Assembly: GCA_949752795.1 (NCBI GenBank)
Contig: OX457058.1
Location: 37,636,587-37,700,586, forward strand
Direction: 5' to 3'
Source: Hyperoodon ampullatus
Taxonomy: Eukaryota; Chordata; Mammalia; Artiodactyla; Ziphiidae
DNA: 64,000 nucleotides
Shown: positions 34,195 through 45,697 of the stretch, piece by piece
How the letters are laid out: each line of letters starts with the position of its first letter
How positions within the stretch are numbered: the first letter of the stretch is position 1
Translations under genes and position numbers: made by a program
The notes under the pieces: model-generated
Database searches by the model: none
What the model was told of the DNA's origin: nothing
What the model saw: only the letters and a program-made list of their open reading frames with translations

Positions 34195-34285
34195 ACTTTA
34201 TAGAGTTGCTGTTGTGAGGACTAAGTGAGAGAACACATGTGAACCATATGCCTGGCACATGATAGGCACTTAGATAAAATGTTTG
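34195..34285 (+). mobile_element. MIR 3' half
   Basis: ttgctgttgtgaggactaagtgag, ccatatgcctggcacatgataggc: MIR 3' half. Confidence 0.75.
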
Positions 34286-34519
34286 TGATAATGATAACAA
34301 TGCTGCTGCTGAACTATTTCTTGCTTGGTAACTTCCGCCCTCCTCTTCACCCAGCCAAAGTATTTTTGCCTTTGACAGTCCAGCTCAAAGCTGCTCTTCC
34401 TCTCAGAAGTCATCTAGGATCACCTTGGGCCAGTGGTTTACAAATCTGGGGCACTTCAGAATCACCTGAGAAGGTTTTTACTTTCTTTCTTTCCTTTTTC
34501 CCCCATTTTGGGGGTTTGT

Positions 34520-34638
34520 TTCTTATTTTTTGGCTGGGCCGCGAGGCATGTGGGATCTTAGTTTCCTGCCCAGGGATCGAACCTGTGCACCCTGCAGTGG
34601 AAGCACAGAGTCGAATCACTGGACTGCCAGGGAAGTCC
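34520..34638 (-). mobile_element. Short-form CHR-type SINE, antisense
   Basis: Reads ttttttggctgggccgcgagg, cccagggatcgaacc, ggactgccagggaagtcc. TSD not resolved. A possible MER5 scrap (cacttcagaatcacctgagaagg) lies just upstream at 34453-34475. Confidence 0.85.
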
Positions 34639-35054
34639 TGGGGGATGATTTTTAATATATTTTTTGTGTGTGGTAAAAAAACACATAACATAAGATTTAC
34701 CATCTTAACCACTTTTAACTTTACTGAACCACTTTTACAGTTCAGTAGCATTAAGTATATTGACATTGTTGTGCAACAGATCTCCAGAACTTTTCATCTT
34801 GCAAAACAGAAACTCTGTACACATTAAATAAAAACTCCCATTTCCCCCTCCTTTCTCTTTAAGACTAAAGAATATTCCATTTTATGTATATACCACATTT
34901 TGTTTATTCATCCATCCATTCATCAATGGACATTTGGGTTGCTTCTATCTCTTGGCTATTGTGAATAATGCTGCTGTGAACATAAGTGTGCAAATATCTG
35001 TTCAACTCCTTCCTTTCAATTCTTTTGGATATTTACTCAGAAGTAGGATTACTG

Positions 35055-35178
35055 GGACTTCCCTGGCTGTCCAGTGGTTAAGACTCTGTGCTTCCACTGC
35101 AGGGTGCACAGGTTTGATCCCTGGTTAGGGAACTAAGATCCCGCATGCCAGTGGTGTGGCCGGGGAAAAAAAAAAAAA
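35055..35178 (+). mobile_element. Short-form CHR-type SINE
   Basis: Starts ggacttccctggctgtcc and ends gtgtggccgggg plus A tail. Flanks repeat aggattact (left) and aggattgct (right). Confidence 0.88.
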
Positions 35179-35205
35179 AGGATTGCTGAATCATATGGTA
35201 CTTTT

Positions 35206-35410
35206 TTTTTTTTTTTTGCGGTACGCGGGTCTCTCACTGTTGTGGCCTCTCTTGTTGCGGAGCACAGGCTCCGGACGCGCAGGCTCAGTGGCCATGGCTC
35301 ACGGGCCTAGCCACTCCGCGGCATGTGGGATCTTCCCGGACTGGGGCACAAACCCGTGTCCCCTGCATCGGCAGGCAGACTCTCAACCACTGCGCCACCA
35401 GGGAAGCCCC
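35206..35410 (-). mobile_element. Young CHR-type SINE, antisense, 13-bp TSD
   Basis: Complete young copy with perfect TSD ATATGGTACTTTT at 35193-35205 and 35411-35423. A third near copy of the same 13-mer lies at 35671-35683, after the next L1 tail. Confidence 0.95.
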
Positions 35411-35423
35411 ATATGGTACTTTT

Positions 35424-35670
35424 TTAAAATTTAAAATTTTATATTGTAGTATAGTTGATTTACAATGTTGTATTAACTTTACGTGTACAGCAAAGTGATT
35501 CGTATATGCATATATGTATATCTATTTTTCTTCAGACTCTTTTCCCATATAGTTTATTACAAAATATTGAATAGAGTTCCCTGTGCTATACAGTAGGTCC
35601 TTGTTGATTATTTACTTTATATATAGTAGTGTGTATATGTTAATCCCAACCTGTTAATTTATCCCTTCCC
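35424..35670 (-). mobile_element. 5'-truncated L1 3' end, antisense
   Basis: Reads in reverse the L1 3'UTR: gtagtatagttgatttacaatg, gtacagcaaagtgattcg, ccctgtgctatacagtaggtcc. Bounded by ATATGGTACTTTT and ATATGGTATTTTT, so it inserted into the older antisense L1 at the site later reused by the young SINE. Confidence 0.85.
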
Positions 35671-36722
35671 ATATGGTATTTTTATATAAAATTTTGAGGA
35701 GCTGCCATACTGTTTTCCACAGCTTTTGCACCATTTTACATTCCCATCAACAGTAGTACATAAAGGTTACAATTTCTCTACATCCTCATCAATATTTGTT
35801 ATTTTCTGGGTTTTTCATTTTTTTCTCTTTTTTTTCTAACGGGTGAGTTTCTGTTTTTTTCATGATTGTGAAGTGATATCTCATTTGTCTGTTTTTGCTT
35901 TTGCTGCCTGTATATCCAAGAATTTTTGGCATCATATCCAAGAATTTATTGCAAAATCCATGAAGCATTTCCTCTATGTTTTCTTCAAGGAGTTTTATAG
36001 TTTTGGGTCTTATGTTTAGGTCTTAATCCATTTTGAATTAATTTTTGTATATGCTGTAAAGTAAGGGTCCAATTTTATTCTTCTGCATGTGGATATCCAG
36101 TTTTCCTAGCACCATTTGCTCGAGAATTGTTCTTTCCTGATTGAATAGTCTTGGCACCCTTGTTGAAAATCGTATGATCATATATGTGAGGTTTTATTTC
36201 TGGGTTCTCTATTTCCATTGGTCTGTGTCTATAGTACCACACTATTTTGATTACTGTATCTTTGTACATGCATTGAAATTGGGAAGTATGAGACTTCCAA
36301 CTTTATTCTTCTTTTTCAAGTTTTTTTTTTTTTTTTTGCAATTCAGGGTCCTTTGAGGTTCCATGTAAATTATAGGATGAAATTTTTTTTTAATTTATGC
36401 TAAAAAGTCATTGGGATTTTGATAGAGATTGCATTGAATTTGTAGATCACTTTGGGTAGTAATGACATCTTAACAATATTAAGTCTTCCAATCCATTAAC
36501 ACAGGATGTATTTCCATTTATTTTCATCTTCTTTAATTTCTTTCAGCAATGTTTTGTAGTTTTCATTGTACAAGTCTTTTTGGATTGTTCTTTGTTAGTG
36601 GGTATAAATGCAACTGATTTTCATGTGTTGATTTTGTATCCTGCAACTTTGCTGAATTTGTTTATTCTAACACTTTTTTGTGTGTGGAATCTTTAGGGTT
36701 TTCTACATATAAGCTCATGTCA

Positions 36723-36931
36723 GGGCTTCCCTGGTGGCGCAGTGGTTGAGAGTCCGCCTGCCAATGCAGGGGACACTGGTTCGTGTCCCGGTCCGGGAAG
36801 ATCCCACATGCCGCGGAGCGGCTGGGCCTGTGAGCCATGGCTGCTGAGCCTGCGCGTCCGGAGCCTGTGCTCCGCAACGGGAGAGGCCACAACAGTGAGA
36901 GGCCGGCATACTGCAAAAAAAAAAAAAAAAA
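36723..36931 (+). mobile_element. Young CHR-type SINE
   Basis: Complete young copy with an A17-18 tail. TSD about agctcatgtca (left) and agatcatgtca (right). Sits in the antisense L1 ORF2 relic. Confidence 0.93.
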
Positions 36932-37803
36932 AGATCATGTCATCTCTGAACAAAAATAATTTTACTTCTTCCTTTCCAATTTGGACCCATTTAATTTCTT
37001 TTTCTTACCTAACTGCTCTGGATAGAACTTCCAGTACTATGTTGAATGGAAGTGGTGAGAGTGGGCATTCTTGTCTTGTTCCTGATGTTAGAGGAAAAGT
37101 TTTCAGTCTTTCACCATTGAATATAATGTTAGCTATAGGCTTGTCATATATGGCCTTTGTTATGTTGAGGTAGTTTCCTTCTCTCTCCAGTTTGTTGAGT
37201 GTTTTCATCATAAAATTTTGTTAAATTTTGTCTAAAGCTTCTTCTGCATCAATTGAGATGGTCACGTGGTTTTTGTTCTTCATTCTGTTAATGTGATGTA
37301 TTTATTGATTTTTGAATGTTGGATCACCCTTGCATCCCAGGAATAAATTTTACTTGGTCATGGTACATAATCTTTTTAATGTGCTATTGAATTCTGTCTG
37401 CTAGTATTTTGTTGAGGATTTTTGCATCAGTATTCATCAGGGATATTGGTCTACAGTTTTCTTTTCTTGTAGTGTCTTTGTTTGGCTCTAATATGAAGGT
37501 AATGCTGGCATCATAGAATGAGTTTGGGAGTGTTCCCTCCTCTTCAACTTTCTGAAAGAGTTTGAGGAGGATTGGTGTTAGTTCTTTAAATATTTGATGG
37601 AATTCTCCAGTGAAGCCATCTGGTCCTGGGCTTTTCTTTTTTGGGAGGTTTTTGATTCCTAATTCAATCTCCTACTAGTTGTATGTCTGTTCAGATTTTC
37701 TATTTCTTCATGACCCAGTCTTAGTAAGTATACATGTCTAGGAATTTATCTGTTTTTTTCTAGGTTAACCAATCGTGGTGCACAGTTGTTCATAATATTC
37801 TCT

Positions 37804-38015
37804 CTCTTTTTTTTTTTCCTTTGCGGTACACGGGCCTCTTACTGCTGTGGCCTCTCCCGTTGTGGAGCACAGGCTCCAGATGCACAGGCTCAGCGACCAT
37901 GGCCCACGGGCCCAGCCGCTCCGCGGCATGTGGGATCTTCCCAGACCGGGGCACGAACCCGCGTCCCCTGCATCGGCAGGCAGACTCTCAACCACTGCAC
38001 CACCAGGGAAGCCCC
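37804..38015 (-). mobile_element. Young CHR-type SINE, antisense, 12-bp TSD
   Basis: Complete copy. TSD ATAATATTCTCT at 37792-37803 and 38016-38027. The body has ggctccagatgcacaggc where others have ggctccggacgcgcaggc, so CG pairs have decayed. Confidence 0.93.
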
Positions 38016-38059
38016 ATAATATTCTCTTATAATCATTTTTATTTCTATAAAATCAGGTT

Positions 38060-38361
38060 TTTTAAAAAATTTATTTCTTTATTTATTATTTATTTTTGGT
38101 TGCATTGTGTCTTTGTTGCTGTGTGTGGGCTTTCTCTAGTTAAGGTGAGCGGGGGCTACTCTTCGTTGTGGTGCGCGGGCTTCTCATTGCGGTGGCTTCT
38201 CTTGTTGCGGACCACGGGCTCTAGGTGTGTGGGCTCAGTAGTTGTGGAGCACAGGCTTAGTTGCTCCGTGGCATGTGGGATCTTCCTGGACCAGGGCTTG
38301 AACTCGTGTCCCCTGCACTGGCAGCTGATTCTTAACCACTGTGCCACCAGGGAAGTCCCCA
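38060..38361 (-). mobile_element. Long-form CHR-type SINE, antisense
   Basis: Reads ttggttgcattgtgtctttg, ccaccagggaagtcccc, with an internal deletion relative to the 340-bp form (the second ccacaactactga unit is short). Confidence 0.88.
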
Positions 38362-38369
38362 TATTACCT

Positions 38370-38572
38370 TTTTTTTTTTGCGGTACATGGGCCTCTCACT
38401 GTTGTGGCCTCTCCTGTTGCGGAGCACAGGCTCCGGACGCGCAGGCTCAGCAGCCATGGCTCACGGGCCTAGCTGCTCCGCGGCATGTGGGATCTTCCTG
38501 GACTGGGGCATGAACCTGTGTCCCCTGCATCGGCAGGCGGACTCTCAACCACTGCACCACCAGGGAAGCCCC
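38370..38572 (-). mobile_element. Young CHR-type SINE, antisense
   Basis: Complete copy that starts about 10 bases after the previous SINE, in the same direction. Flanks repeat attaccttttt (left) and attaccttttg (right). Confidence 0.92.
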
Positions 38573-38589
38573 CCACATTACCTTTTGAG

Positions 38590-39600
38590 AAACTCAGCCC
38601 ATGTCCCCAGACAGCTTCCATTGCTCCCAGCAACGGCTGGTCTTGGGCTGACCACAGCTGTAAGTAAGGACTTACATGGAAGTTAAGGAGGAGTGTCACC
38701 CTAAAATTAACTGATGACCAAAAATGCATCTCCAGCCAGCAGCTCAGGGTCCCCAGTGAAGCTGGCTGAAAGCTCTGGGCTGCACAGAGGCTCATGGGAT
38801 GCTGCTCAGGCCGAGGGGCTTAGTCTTGGGGCTGGGTGGGGTGGGGGCCTGCTGAGGGCTAGCTGCCAGCCTCAGGGCACCCTTCTGTGCCCACCGGGCC
38901 CCATTCTGTCTTGTATAATGAGTTTCCTTGGTTGGCCTGGGGTTGGTACAGGGCAGCTTGGGGCTCTCATTGATGTACAGGCCAAGGGAGCTGCTGCTAA
39001 GAGGGGTCTCTCTTACTGGGAGGGCAGAGTGACACCTTAGTGGAGCCTGGTGGGCTAGAATTCTGATTTTCTATGCTACAACCTGGGGGACAGGATGCCA
39101 CTCAGTCACTGACTCCCTAAGCATTTGCTAACCACCTACTGTGTGCCAGGCACTTTGCAAACATCATGTGATTAACCTGTGCCACAATGTTTTATAATGT
39201 GGTCTGGGAGCTAAGGCTCAGATAGGTGAGATGGCTTGCGCAGGCTTCACAGGGGGCTGCACTGCACACCTGACCTGAGAATGCCGAGTCCTGGAGCCTG
39301 GAAAGCCTCAGAGTGGTCTGGAGCAAGTGACAGGGGCGTGATGGATCTATCAGGGGCTGAAGCAAATAGGCATTCAGCACTGGCCCTTGTGGAGTTTACA
39401 GTCCTGGGAGTGTTAGACAAATGCCCACATGACTCTGAGATAAGATGGAGGATCCAGGAAGTTCACCTTGCTGTTGGGTGGCCACAAAGTTGGCAAAGGT
39501 CGTGTCATATCCCAGTAGGGAGGCCCTGCCCTTGTAAGGATGCTCCTGGGCCTCAGCCCAGGTATCCTGCCTGCAAGACCTTATAAGGACTCACCCCTGA
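38590..39600. other. Unique stretch with an L2 scrap
   Basis: GC-moderate unique DNA. Bases 39115-39170 (gcatttgctaaccacctactgtgtgccaggcac) are an antisense L2 3' piece. Frames at 38714-39040 and 39236-39586 have no family resemblance or splice context. Confidence 0.45.
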
Positions 39601-40640
39601 TCTGCATTATAGTGGTTTCTTTTCAACCTTTCTGGCTACTGATTTTTAATATTTTTCAATATTGATTTTTACTATCTTAGCTTGTTCTTTTGTCTTAGTG
39701 TATATATCTTTTTAAAAATTTTTTATTCTTTAGTGTATATTCTTCATTGTTTTGATTTGTATTATTCCCCATTATTTCTCCTTTCTAAATGATCTCATTT
39801 TACCTTCTATCCTTTCAAACATTTTAAACCTTCTGGTTTCCTTTCAAATCTTCTCTTTAATTATCTGTGTTTATTGTTATATTTCCCTTCAATTTAAAAA
39901 ATCATATTTTTCTGACTCGAAAAACATAATGCATTTTTATTGCTAAATGTTTGGAAAATATAAGAAAGGGTATAAAGAAAGAAATTTAAATATCCCATTA
40001 AGCTCTCCTCTAGGGATAACCACTGTTGTTGTTCTATTCTTTTCAACTACTTTTTTTGTTCATAAACACATAGATATTGCTTTAACCCTTTGTCTGTCAT
40101 ATGTGTTGTAAATATTTTCCCATGATTTGATGTTTGTTGAAAAAAAATCTTTTTTTTTTTTTTTTTGCGGTACGCGGGCCTCTCACTGTTGTGGCCTCTC
40201 CCGTTGCGGAGCACAGGCTCCGGACGCACAGGCCCAGTGGCCATGGCTCACGGGCCCAGCCGCTCCGCGGCATGTGGGATCCTCCCGGACTGGGGCACAA
40301 ACCCGTGTCCCTTGCATCGGCAGGCGGACTCTCAACCACTGCGCCACCAGGGAAGCCCAAAAAAATCTTCATTTTTGTAAACAGTAAAAGTTGCACATAT
40401 TTGCTGTGAAAACATCAGACAACAGTAAGGGGTCTACAGCAAAAATGCAGTGACCCTTCCTCCCCCACTCTCCCTGTCCCTGGGAAACCAGCCCGAGACA
40501 ACTACGATGAACTGTTGGGCATCCATCCTTCTAGACTTCGAACATGCATTTTCATGTGTGCTTTAAACAATATTTGTACTAGACATACTGTTCCACCTTT
40601 TGCTTTTTCACTCAACAGCACATGATGGGCAACTTTTGAC
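39600..40640 (-). mobile_element. Old L1-type relic, antisense (tentative)
   Basis: T-rich sequence with phrases such as agggataaccactgttgttg, gataggt-less ttttgtaaatattttcccatg and cacctttttgctttttcac-type words near 40590. These are typical of antisense L1 3' relics but too diverged to be firm. Confidence 0.4.
40152..40358 (-). mobile_element. Young CHR-type SINE, antisense, 11-bp TSD
   Basis: Complete copy. TSD AAAAAAATCTT at 40141-40151 and 40359-40369. Confidence 0.94.
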
Positions 40641-41089
40641 ATCAGCCCTGAGCAGTGTGGAGGTGGGGTTTTGAAGGGACCATAGCCAGGAAACCCTGGA
40701 AGGCTGTACTTACCCATCACATGAAAGGTTCCCAAAGGAGCTCATGTACAGGGACCAGCAGCCAAATGAGGATCAAAGCACCATTCACTTTGTTTTTAGC
40801 TGAGCAAATGCCTGATACTGGAGAGGCCTGGGTTTGAGACCCAGCACAAAATGTGTGCCCTGATGCTTCCATCTTGTAGCAATTCCATTTTACTGCAATT
40901 AGCACATAGGAGGTGACTTTCAGCCAGCATGGCTAGGTTTTAATGGGCTGGCGGTGTGAGAAGGTAAATTCTCCAGTTTCCTTGTTCCCTCTCAGGAGAG
41001 ATGCTAGTGTAGTCAGCTGTTGAGGGTGGAGCTCTGTCTGAGCAGGGGTTTTCTGAGTCTCTTGGATTCCATTGTAATGATAATAACAT
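40640..41089. other. Unique non-coding stretch
   Basis: No gene or repeat that I can support. Confidence 0.4.
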
Positions 41090-41325
41090 CCAACATAGTT
41101 CTAAGTATGCTTTACGTATACTAACTTGGTTATTCCTTATAAGAGCCCTGAGATAGTATCTTAATACTATTTTTGGATAATAATATTTTACAGAGGAGAA
41201 AACTGAGGCACAGAGTGGTTAACTAACTTTGTCAAAGGTCACACAGCTAGCTAGATATAGAACCTGGATTTGAAAGCAGGCAGTCTAAAATCTGTGTTCT
41301 TAACTAGTATGCTATTCTACCTCAG
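41090..41325 (-). mobile_element. MIR element, antisense
   Basis: Reads in reverse the whole MIR: ttctaagtatgctttacg, attttacagaggagaaaactgaggcacagag, ggtcacacagctagctag, gaacctggatttgaaagc. One of the best preserved MIRs here. Confidence 0.9.
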
Positions 41326-41329
41326 TAGC

Positions 41330-42040
41330 TAGTTTATAGTGGCTTCTGGTTGTTTACATCATCCAGCTCTAGCATCTGGGTTCATGGGATCACTTCTTCC
41401 TACGGCACAATGCCACATTGCTATAGTGTCCTCTGGTTATAAAGTGATGACTAGACTTTGCCTGTTGCAGTCACACTACAACCATGTGGGCATGCATCCT
41501 CATTTGTCTTCTGAGTCAGGAGGCCGAGACCAATGTGAACTAGCAGGCCTGGCCATGTCTGTCACAGCCTCATACAGGACTCAGGGGCAGATGCTGGACT
41601 GCAGCACTGAGTCTGGGCATCTGGCCAGCCCCAAGGTAAGGGGATCTGAAGCAGATCAGCAGATCCCAGGTGAGGGCAGAAGGTGAGGCATGGCCAGGCC
41701 AGTCCCGAGGCAGCCTGAGAGCTATGAGACCACCAGCATGTGCATGGAGAGGCAGCACAGGGAAGACCAAGCATGGGCATGTCCATTGGACACAGTGACC
41801 TCCCCGCTGCTAAGCAGGGCCAAATCAAAGCCCAGCAGCTTCTCCTCCTCCAGGCTTGGGGTGTGTGAGAGGAAGTGACAGAGAAATCTTCCCTGAACAT
41901 GAAAGTAAGTGCAGACCTAACACATTCTTTTAAACCACGGCACATCACACAGTCAGAAGGATTAATTTATGAACATTTAGGTTCTTTCTCTTTCTGTCTC
42001 TCTTTTCAAATATAAAGATGCAGTACCGAAATTCCACTCC
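41330..42040. other. Unique non-coding stretch
   Basis: Frames at 41339-41686 and on the minus strand at 41562-41948 overlap each other and resemble nothing that I know. No splice sites frame them well. Confidence 0.4.
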
Positions 42041-43117
42041 CTCATCAAGCTCTCCATTTTCCCAGGTATTCTTTCGTGTCTTCCAATAAAGTTATTAGGC
42101 ATTCCACATTTCCCGTTAAATTTATTCCTAGGTATTTTACAGCTGTTATTATTGTGAACTTATGGTGTTTAAAAATATATTTCTTATAGTTTTATGTTTT
42201 TATATTGTCAAATCTGTCACCCTGTTCCTTTGTGCTTGCTAACTTTGATACTAGGCTTAGAAAGGTGTTCTCCACTCCAAGATTATGGAACTGTTTGCTT
42301 ATATTTTCTTCCACATCTTTATGCTTTTACTTAGTATGATTAAAAGTTTCTTGCTTGCATTTAAGTCATATAGGGCTTTATTTAGCATCTGGTATGAGGT
42401 AGAGCTCAGCTTTATCTTCCAAGCTGTTAGCCAGTTGAACCGAGGCAATGTATTGAATTACCCATCTTTCCCCTGTTGATTTGAAATTCCACATTTACCA
42501 TACATCCAATTCTTATATCTATTGAATCTCTTTTTCAGTTTTCTATTCTGTTCTATTGATCTGCTCTTCCCAGGCCAATACTACAAAATGACTTTATTTC
42601 TCATTAGAAAAGCAATAAAGGCTTAATACAGAAAGATCAGAAAATGCACAGACACAAAGAAACACAAAACACCTGTGATTGCATCCAGGGATAACTACCA
42701 TTTTTCCTTGCTGTGTATCAATCCAAATCATTTAATTTATATAAACATGTATAAATATATATTCATAAAGTAAAATTAAGACCATGTCATATAAATAGTT
42801 TTATAAACCTTTTTCACTTTATGATACTTCAGGAATACTTCCTTGCCAGCAAGTACTCTTCTTTTTTAAACTTTTTTATTGTAAAATATAACATTCATAC
42901 AGAAGAGTATACCAAAGGAATATTTTTAGCTCAATGATTTATCACAAAGTGAACACCCACATAACCACTACTTAAGTTAAAAAACACATGTCAGCACCCT
43001 GGAAGCCCATCTTGTGTGCTCTTTTAATCACTGCTTCCTTCCCCACAAAGATAACTTCTAACTTCCTTGCTTTTTTTTAAGAACTTTGCCACGTAAACTT
43101 TTATCCCTAAACAATAT
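42041..43117 (-). mobile_element. Old L1 relic, antisense
   Basis: Phrases: tttattcctaggtattttac, tctattgatctgctcttccc, ccagggataactaccattttt, tatagaaga-type words near 42900, and cacataaccactacttaag. Possibly two different L1 copies joined near 42580. Confidence 0.65.
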
Positions 43118-43271
43118 AGAGGTTTTTTTTGTTGTTGCTATTGTTTGGTTGTTTTGTTTTGTTTTTTTGGCTGCTTGGCTTACGGGATCTTAGTTCCCTG
43201 ACCAGGGATCGCATCTGTGCTCCCTGCAGTGAAAGCTCAGAGTCCTAACCACTGGACTGCCAGGGAAGTCC
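43118..43271 (-). mobile_element. Short-form CHR-type SINE, antisense
   Basis: Reads ttttttggctgcttggcttac, gaccagggatcgcatc, ggactgccagggaagtccc. The T/G-rich start (43118-43165) is its decayed tail. Confidence 0.85.
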
Positions 43272-43279
43272 CACTTTGC

Positions 43280-43474
43280 CCTTTTTTTTTTTTTTTTGCG
43301 GTATGCGGGCCTCTCACTGTTGTGGACTCGCCCGTTGCGGAGCACAGGCTCAGCGGCCATGGCTCACGGGCTTAGCCGCTCCGCGGCATGTGGGATCTTC
43401 CCGGACCGGGGCACGAACCCGTGTCTCCTGCATCGGCAGGCGGACTCTCAACCACTGCGCCACCAGGGAAGCCC
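43280..43474 (-). mobile_element. Young CHR-type SINE, antisense, internal deletion
   Basis: Lacks about 13 bases (the ccggacgcgcagg part): it reads gcacaggctcagcggcc where others read gcacaggctccggacgcgcaggctcagc. Otherwise complete. Confidence 0.93.
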
Positions 43475-43485
43475 TGCCCATTTTT

Positions 43486-43696
43486 TTTTTTTTTTTTTTT
43501 TTTGCGGTACGCGGGCCTCTCACTGTTGTGGCCTCTCCCGTTGCGGAGCACAGGCTCCGGACGCACAGGCTCAGCGGCCATGGCTCACGGGCCCAGCCGC
43601 TCTGCGGCATGTGGGATCTTCCCGGACCAGGGCACGAACCCGTGTCCCCTGCATCGGCAGGAGGACTCTCAACCACTGCGCCACCAGGGAAGCCCT
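43486..43696 (-). mobile_element. Young CHR-type SINE, antisense, next to the previous one
   Basis: Complete undeleted copy in the same direction, 11 bases after the deleted one. Flanks repeat ctgcccattttt, so it inserted independently just beside its neighbour rather than by tandem duplication. Confidence 0.94.
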
Positions 43697-43699
43697 CTG

Positions 43700-45080
43700 C
43701 CCATTTTTAAATCAGGTCATTTTTAAAATTTTCGCCATTGAATTGAGTTCTTTCTTTATTTTGTGCTTCATGAATCAAGACGTCCATTTCCCTTCTTAGA
43801 TTTGGGAAGTTCTCAGCCATTTTTTTTTTTTTTCTTTTAAATAAGCTTTCTGCCTCTCTCTCTCTCTCTCTTTCTCTCTGTCTCTCTCTTTTCTCCTGGG
43901 ACTCCCATAATGTATATATTATTTCACTTGATAGGATCCATAAATCTCAAATGCTTTCTTCACTCTTTTTCATTCTTTTTTCTTTTTGTTCCTCTGACTG
44001 GATAATTTCAAATAACCTGTCTTTGAGTTCACTGATTCTTTCTTCTGCATGAATGAATCTGCTCACTGTTGAATTTTTTTTTTTTCATTTCATTCATTGT
44101 ATTCTTCAGCTCCAGGATTTCTGCTTGGTTCTTTCGAGTGGTTTTTATTTCTTTATAAATTTTTTTGGGTTCATGTATTGTTTTCCTGACTTCATTTAGT
44201 TGTCTATCTGTGTCCTCTTGTAGCTCATTCAGTTACTTTAAGATGATTATTTTGAATTCTTTATCAAGCAGTTCATGGATCTCCATTTCTTTAGGATCAG
44301 TTACTGGAGCTTTATTAGTTTCCTTTGTTTTGTCATGAGTACCTAACTCTTCATGATCTGTGTAACCTTGCATTTGTGTCTGTGCATTTGAAGAAGCAGA
44401 CACCTCTCCCAGTCTTTACAGACTGGTTTTGGCCAGTAAAGACCTACTCCTGCTGAGTCCCCAGACTGAGAGGACTGCCTCTGGGGTTGTGGTCAAGTGG
44501 GACTGGAGCCAGGTCATGAGGCTACTTCTGGATCCGCAGTTGGGTTCATAGACAGTGGGCCTGTTACCAGAGGTATGAATGGGTATGGCTCTTGGTGGGT
44601 CCCTGGGCATGCAGAGCTGCTCCTGGGACCACAAGAATTGAGGCTGGAGCTTGGTCATGGGGCTGCTTCAGGGTTCACAGTTGGATCTAAGGTCACAGGG
44701 TCCAAGGTCAGCAGGCCTGTTATACTGGGTACCACTGGGCATGGCTCCTCACAGCTCCTTTGATAAATGGGGTTGATGGCAGGACTGTAGACATGTGGGG
44801 CTGGAGCTGAGCCTACAGGGGGAAAGGGCTGCTTCTGTACCCACAGTCAGGACCACATTCAGAAGACTTGCCACTGGGGTGCAGGTCTGCCTTCTCAAAA
44901 CAGCACTCCTCAGTCTTGGGCTCCACTGGAGTTTTGCAACATCCTACCTGGGTCATAAAGTTCCCACAAAGGTAATTTTGTATGTGGACTGCTGCCAAAT
45001 TGTTGTTTCTGTTGGGGGAATGACAGCTGGGAACCACCTATTCCCTTATCTTGCTGATGTCACTCCCTTGTTAATTCTTG
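43700..45080 (-). mobile_element. Antisense L1 5' region (5'UTR and ORF1 start)
   Basis: Bases 43700-44330 read in reverse as the L1 ORF1 leader: gacgtccatttcccttcttagatttggg, ttcactcttttt, ctttgagttcactgattc. Bases 44330-45080 are a GC-richer 5'UTR-like part ending near atcttgctgatgtcactccc. L1 5' regions are rarer than 3' ends because most copies are truncated. Confidence 0.65.
43853..43890. repeat. (CT)n simple repeat
   Basis: About 18 CT units with small breaks inside the antisense L1 5' region. Confidence 0.8.
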
Positions 45081-45094
45081 ATAATATCAATAAT

Positions 45095-45480
45095 CTTTAA
45101 TTTTAGCAACTCTGATGGGTAGGTAGTGGTATCTCATTGTGGGTTTAATACACATTTCCATCATGACTGTTGACGTTGAACACTTTTTTTTTCTTGTAGA
45201 AAACATATATATTCTTTTTTTTAAAATTCTTTTCCCAATTAGATTGTTACAGAATATTGTTGAACACTTTTCATATGCTTATTGACCATTTAGATATTCT
45301 CTCATTCTGTAATTAAGGTTTATTCAAGTATTTTGCTTTTTTTTTTTCTATTGGGTTTTCTTTATTTTTTTCTTATCAATGTTTGAAGTTCTTTATATTT
45401 TCTGGATATGAGTTCTGTTTTGATGATAGTTATTGCAAATATCTTCTCACTCTCTGGTTTGCCTTCATACTCTTTTCTTT
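45095..45480 (-). mobile_element. Old L1 fragment, antisense
   Basis: ttagcaactctgatgggtagg, ggtatctcattgtggg, gaacacttttcatatgc, ctggatatgagttctg: antisense L1M-type 3' region. A separate L1 scrap starts again near 45190. Confidence 0.6.
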
Positions 45481-45697
45481 TTTTTCTTTTTTTTTTTTTT
45501 TTTTGCGGTACGCGGGCCTCTCACTGCTGTGGCCTCTCCCGCTGCAGAGCACAGGCTCCGGACACGCACGCTCAGTGGCCATGGCTCACGGGCCCAGCCA
45601 CTCTGCGGCACGTGGGATCCTCCTGGACTGGGGCACGAACCCGCGTCCCCTGCATCGGCAGGCAGACTCTCAACCACTGCGCCACCAGGGAAGCCCC
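45481..45697 (-). mobile_element. Young CHR-type SINE, antisense
   Basis: Complete copy, T-run then gcggtacgcgggcc. Flanks repeat atactcttttctttt (left) and atgctctttgttttt (right). It carries ggctccggacacgcacgc, a local rearrangement of the usual segment. Confidence 0.92.

Larger units (their letters stand above)
34645..37800 (-). mobile_element. Antisense L1 with ORF2 relic, carrying several insertions
   Basis: About 3 kb of L1 in reverse, split by SINEs at 35055, 35206 and 36723 and by an L1 tail at 35424-35670. The minus frame at 37005-37211 has an ORF2 reverse-transcriptase-like stretch ([20 protein letters not shown]), close to the L1 motif. The catalytic core (FADD box) is not in an open frame, so it is dead. 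The piece at 35930-36310 has typical antisense phrases (cctagcaccatttgctcgag). Confidence 0.85.

Noticed and set aside
36900..37215. L1 reverse transcriptase as a possible active gene
   Set aside because: The frame is only 68 codons, lacks the catalytic box and is flanked by stops and insertions.
41339..41948. Overlapping frames of 115-128 codons
   Set aside because: They overlap on opposite strands, have no splice context and no recognisable domain.
43276..43799. Frames of 110-170 codons rich in Arg, Ser and Pro
   Set aside because: They translate two adjacent young SINEs. The same peptide words recur at every young SINE in the window.
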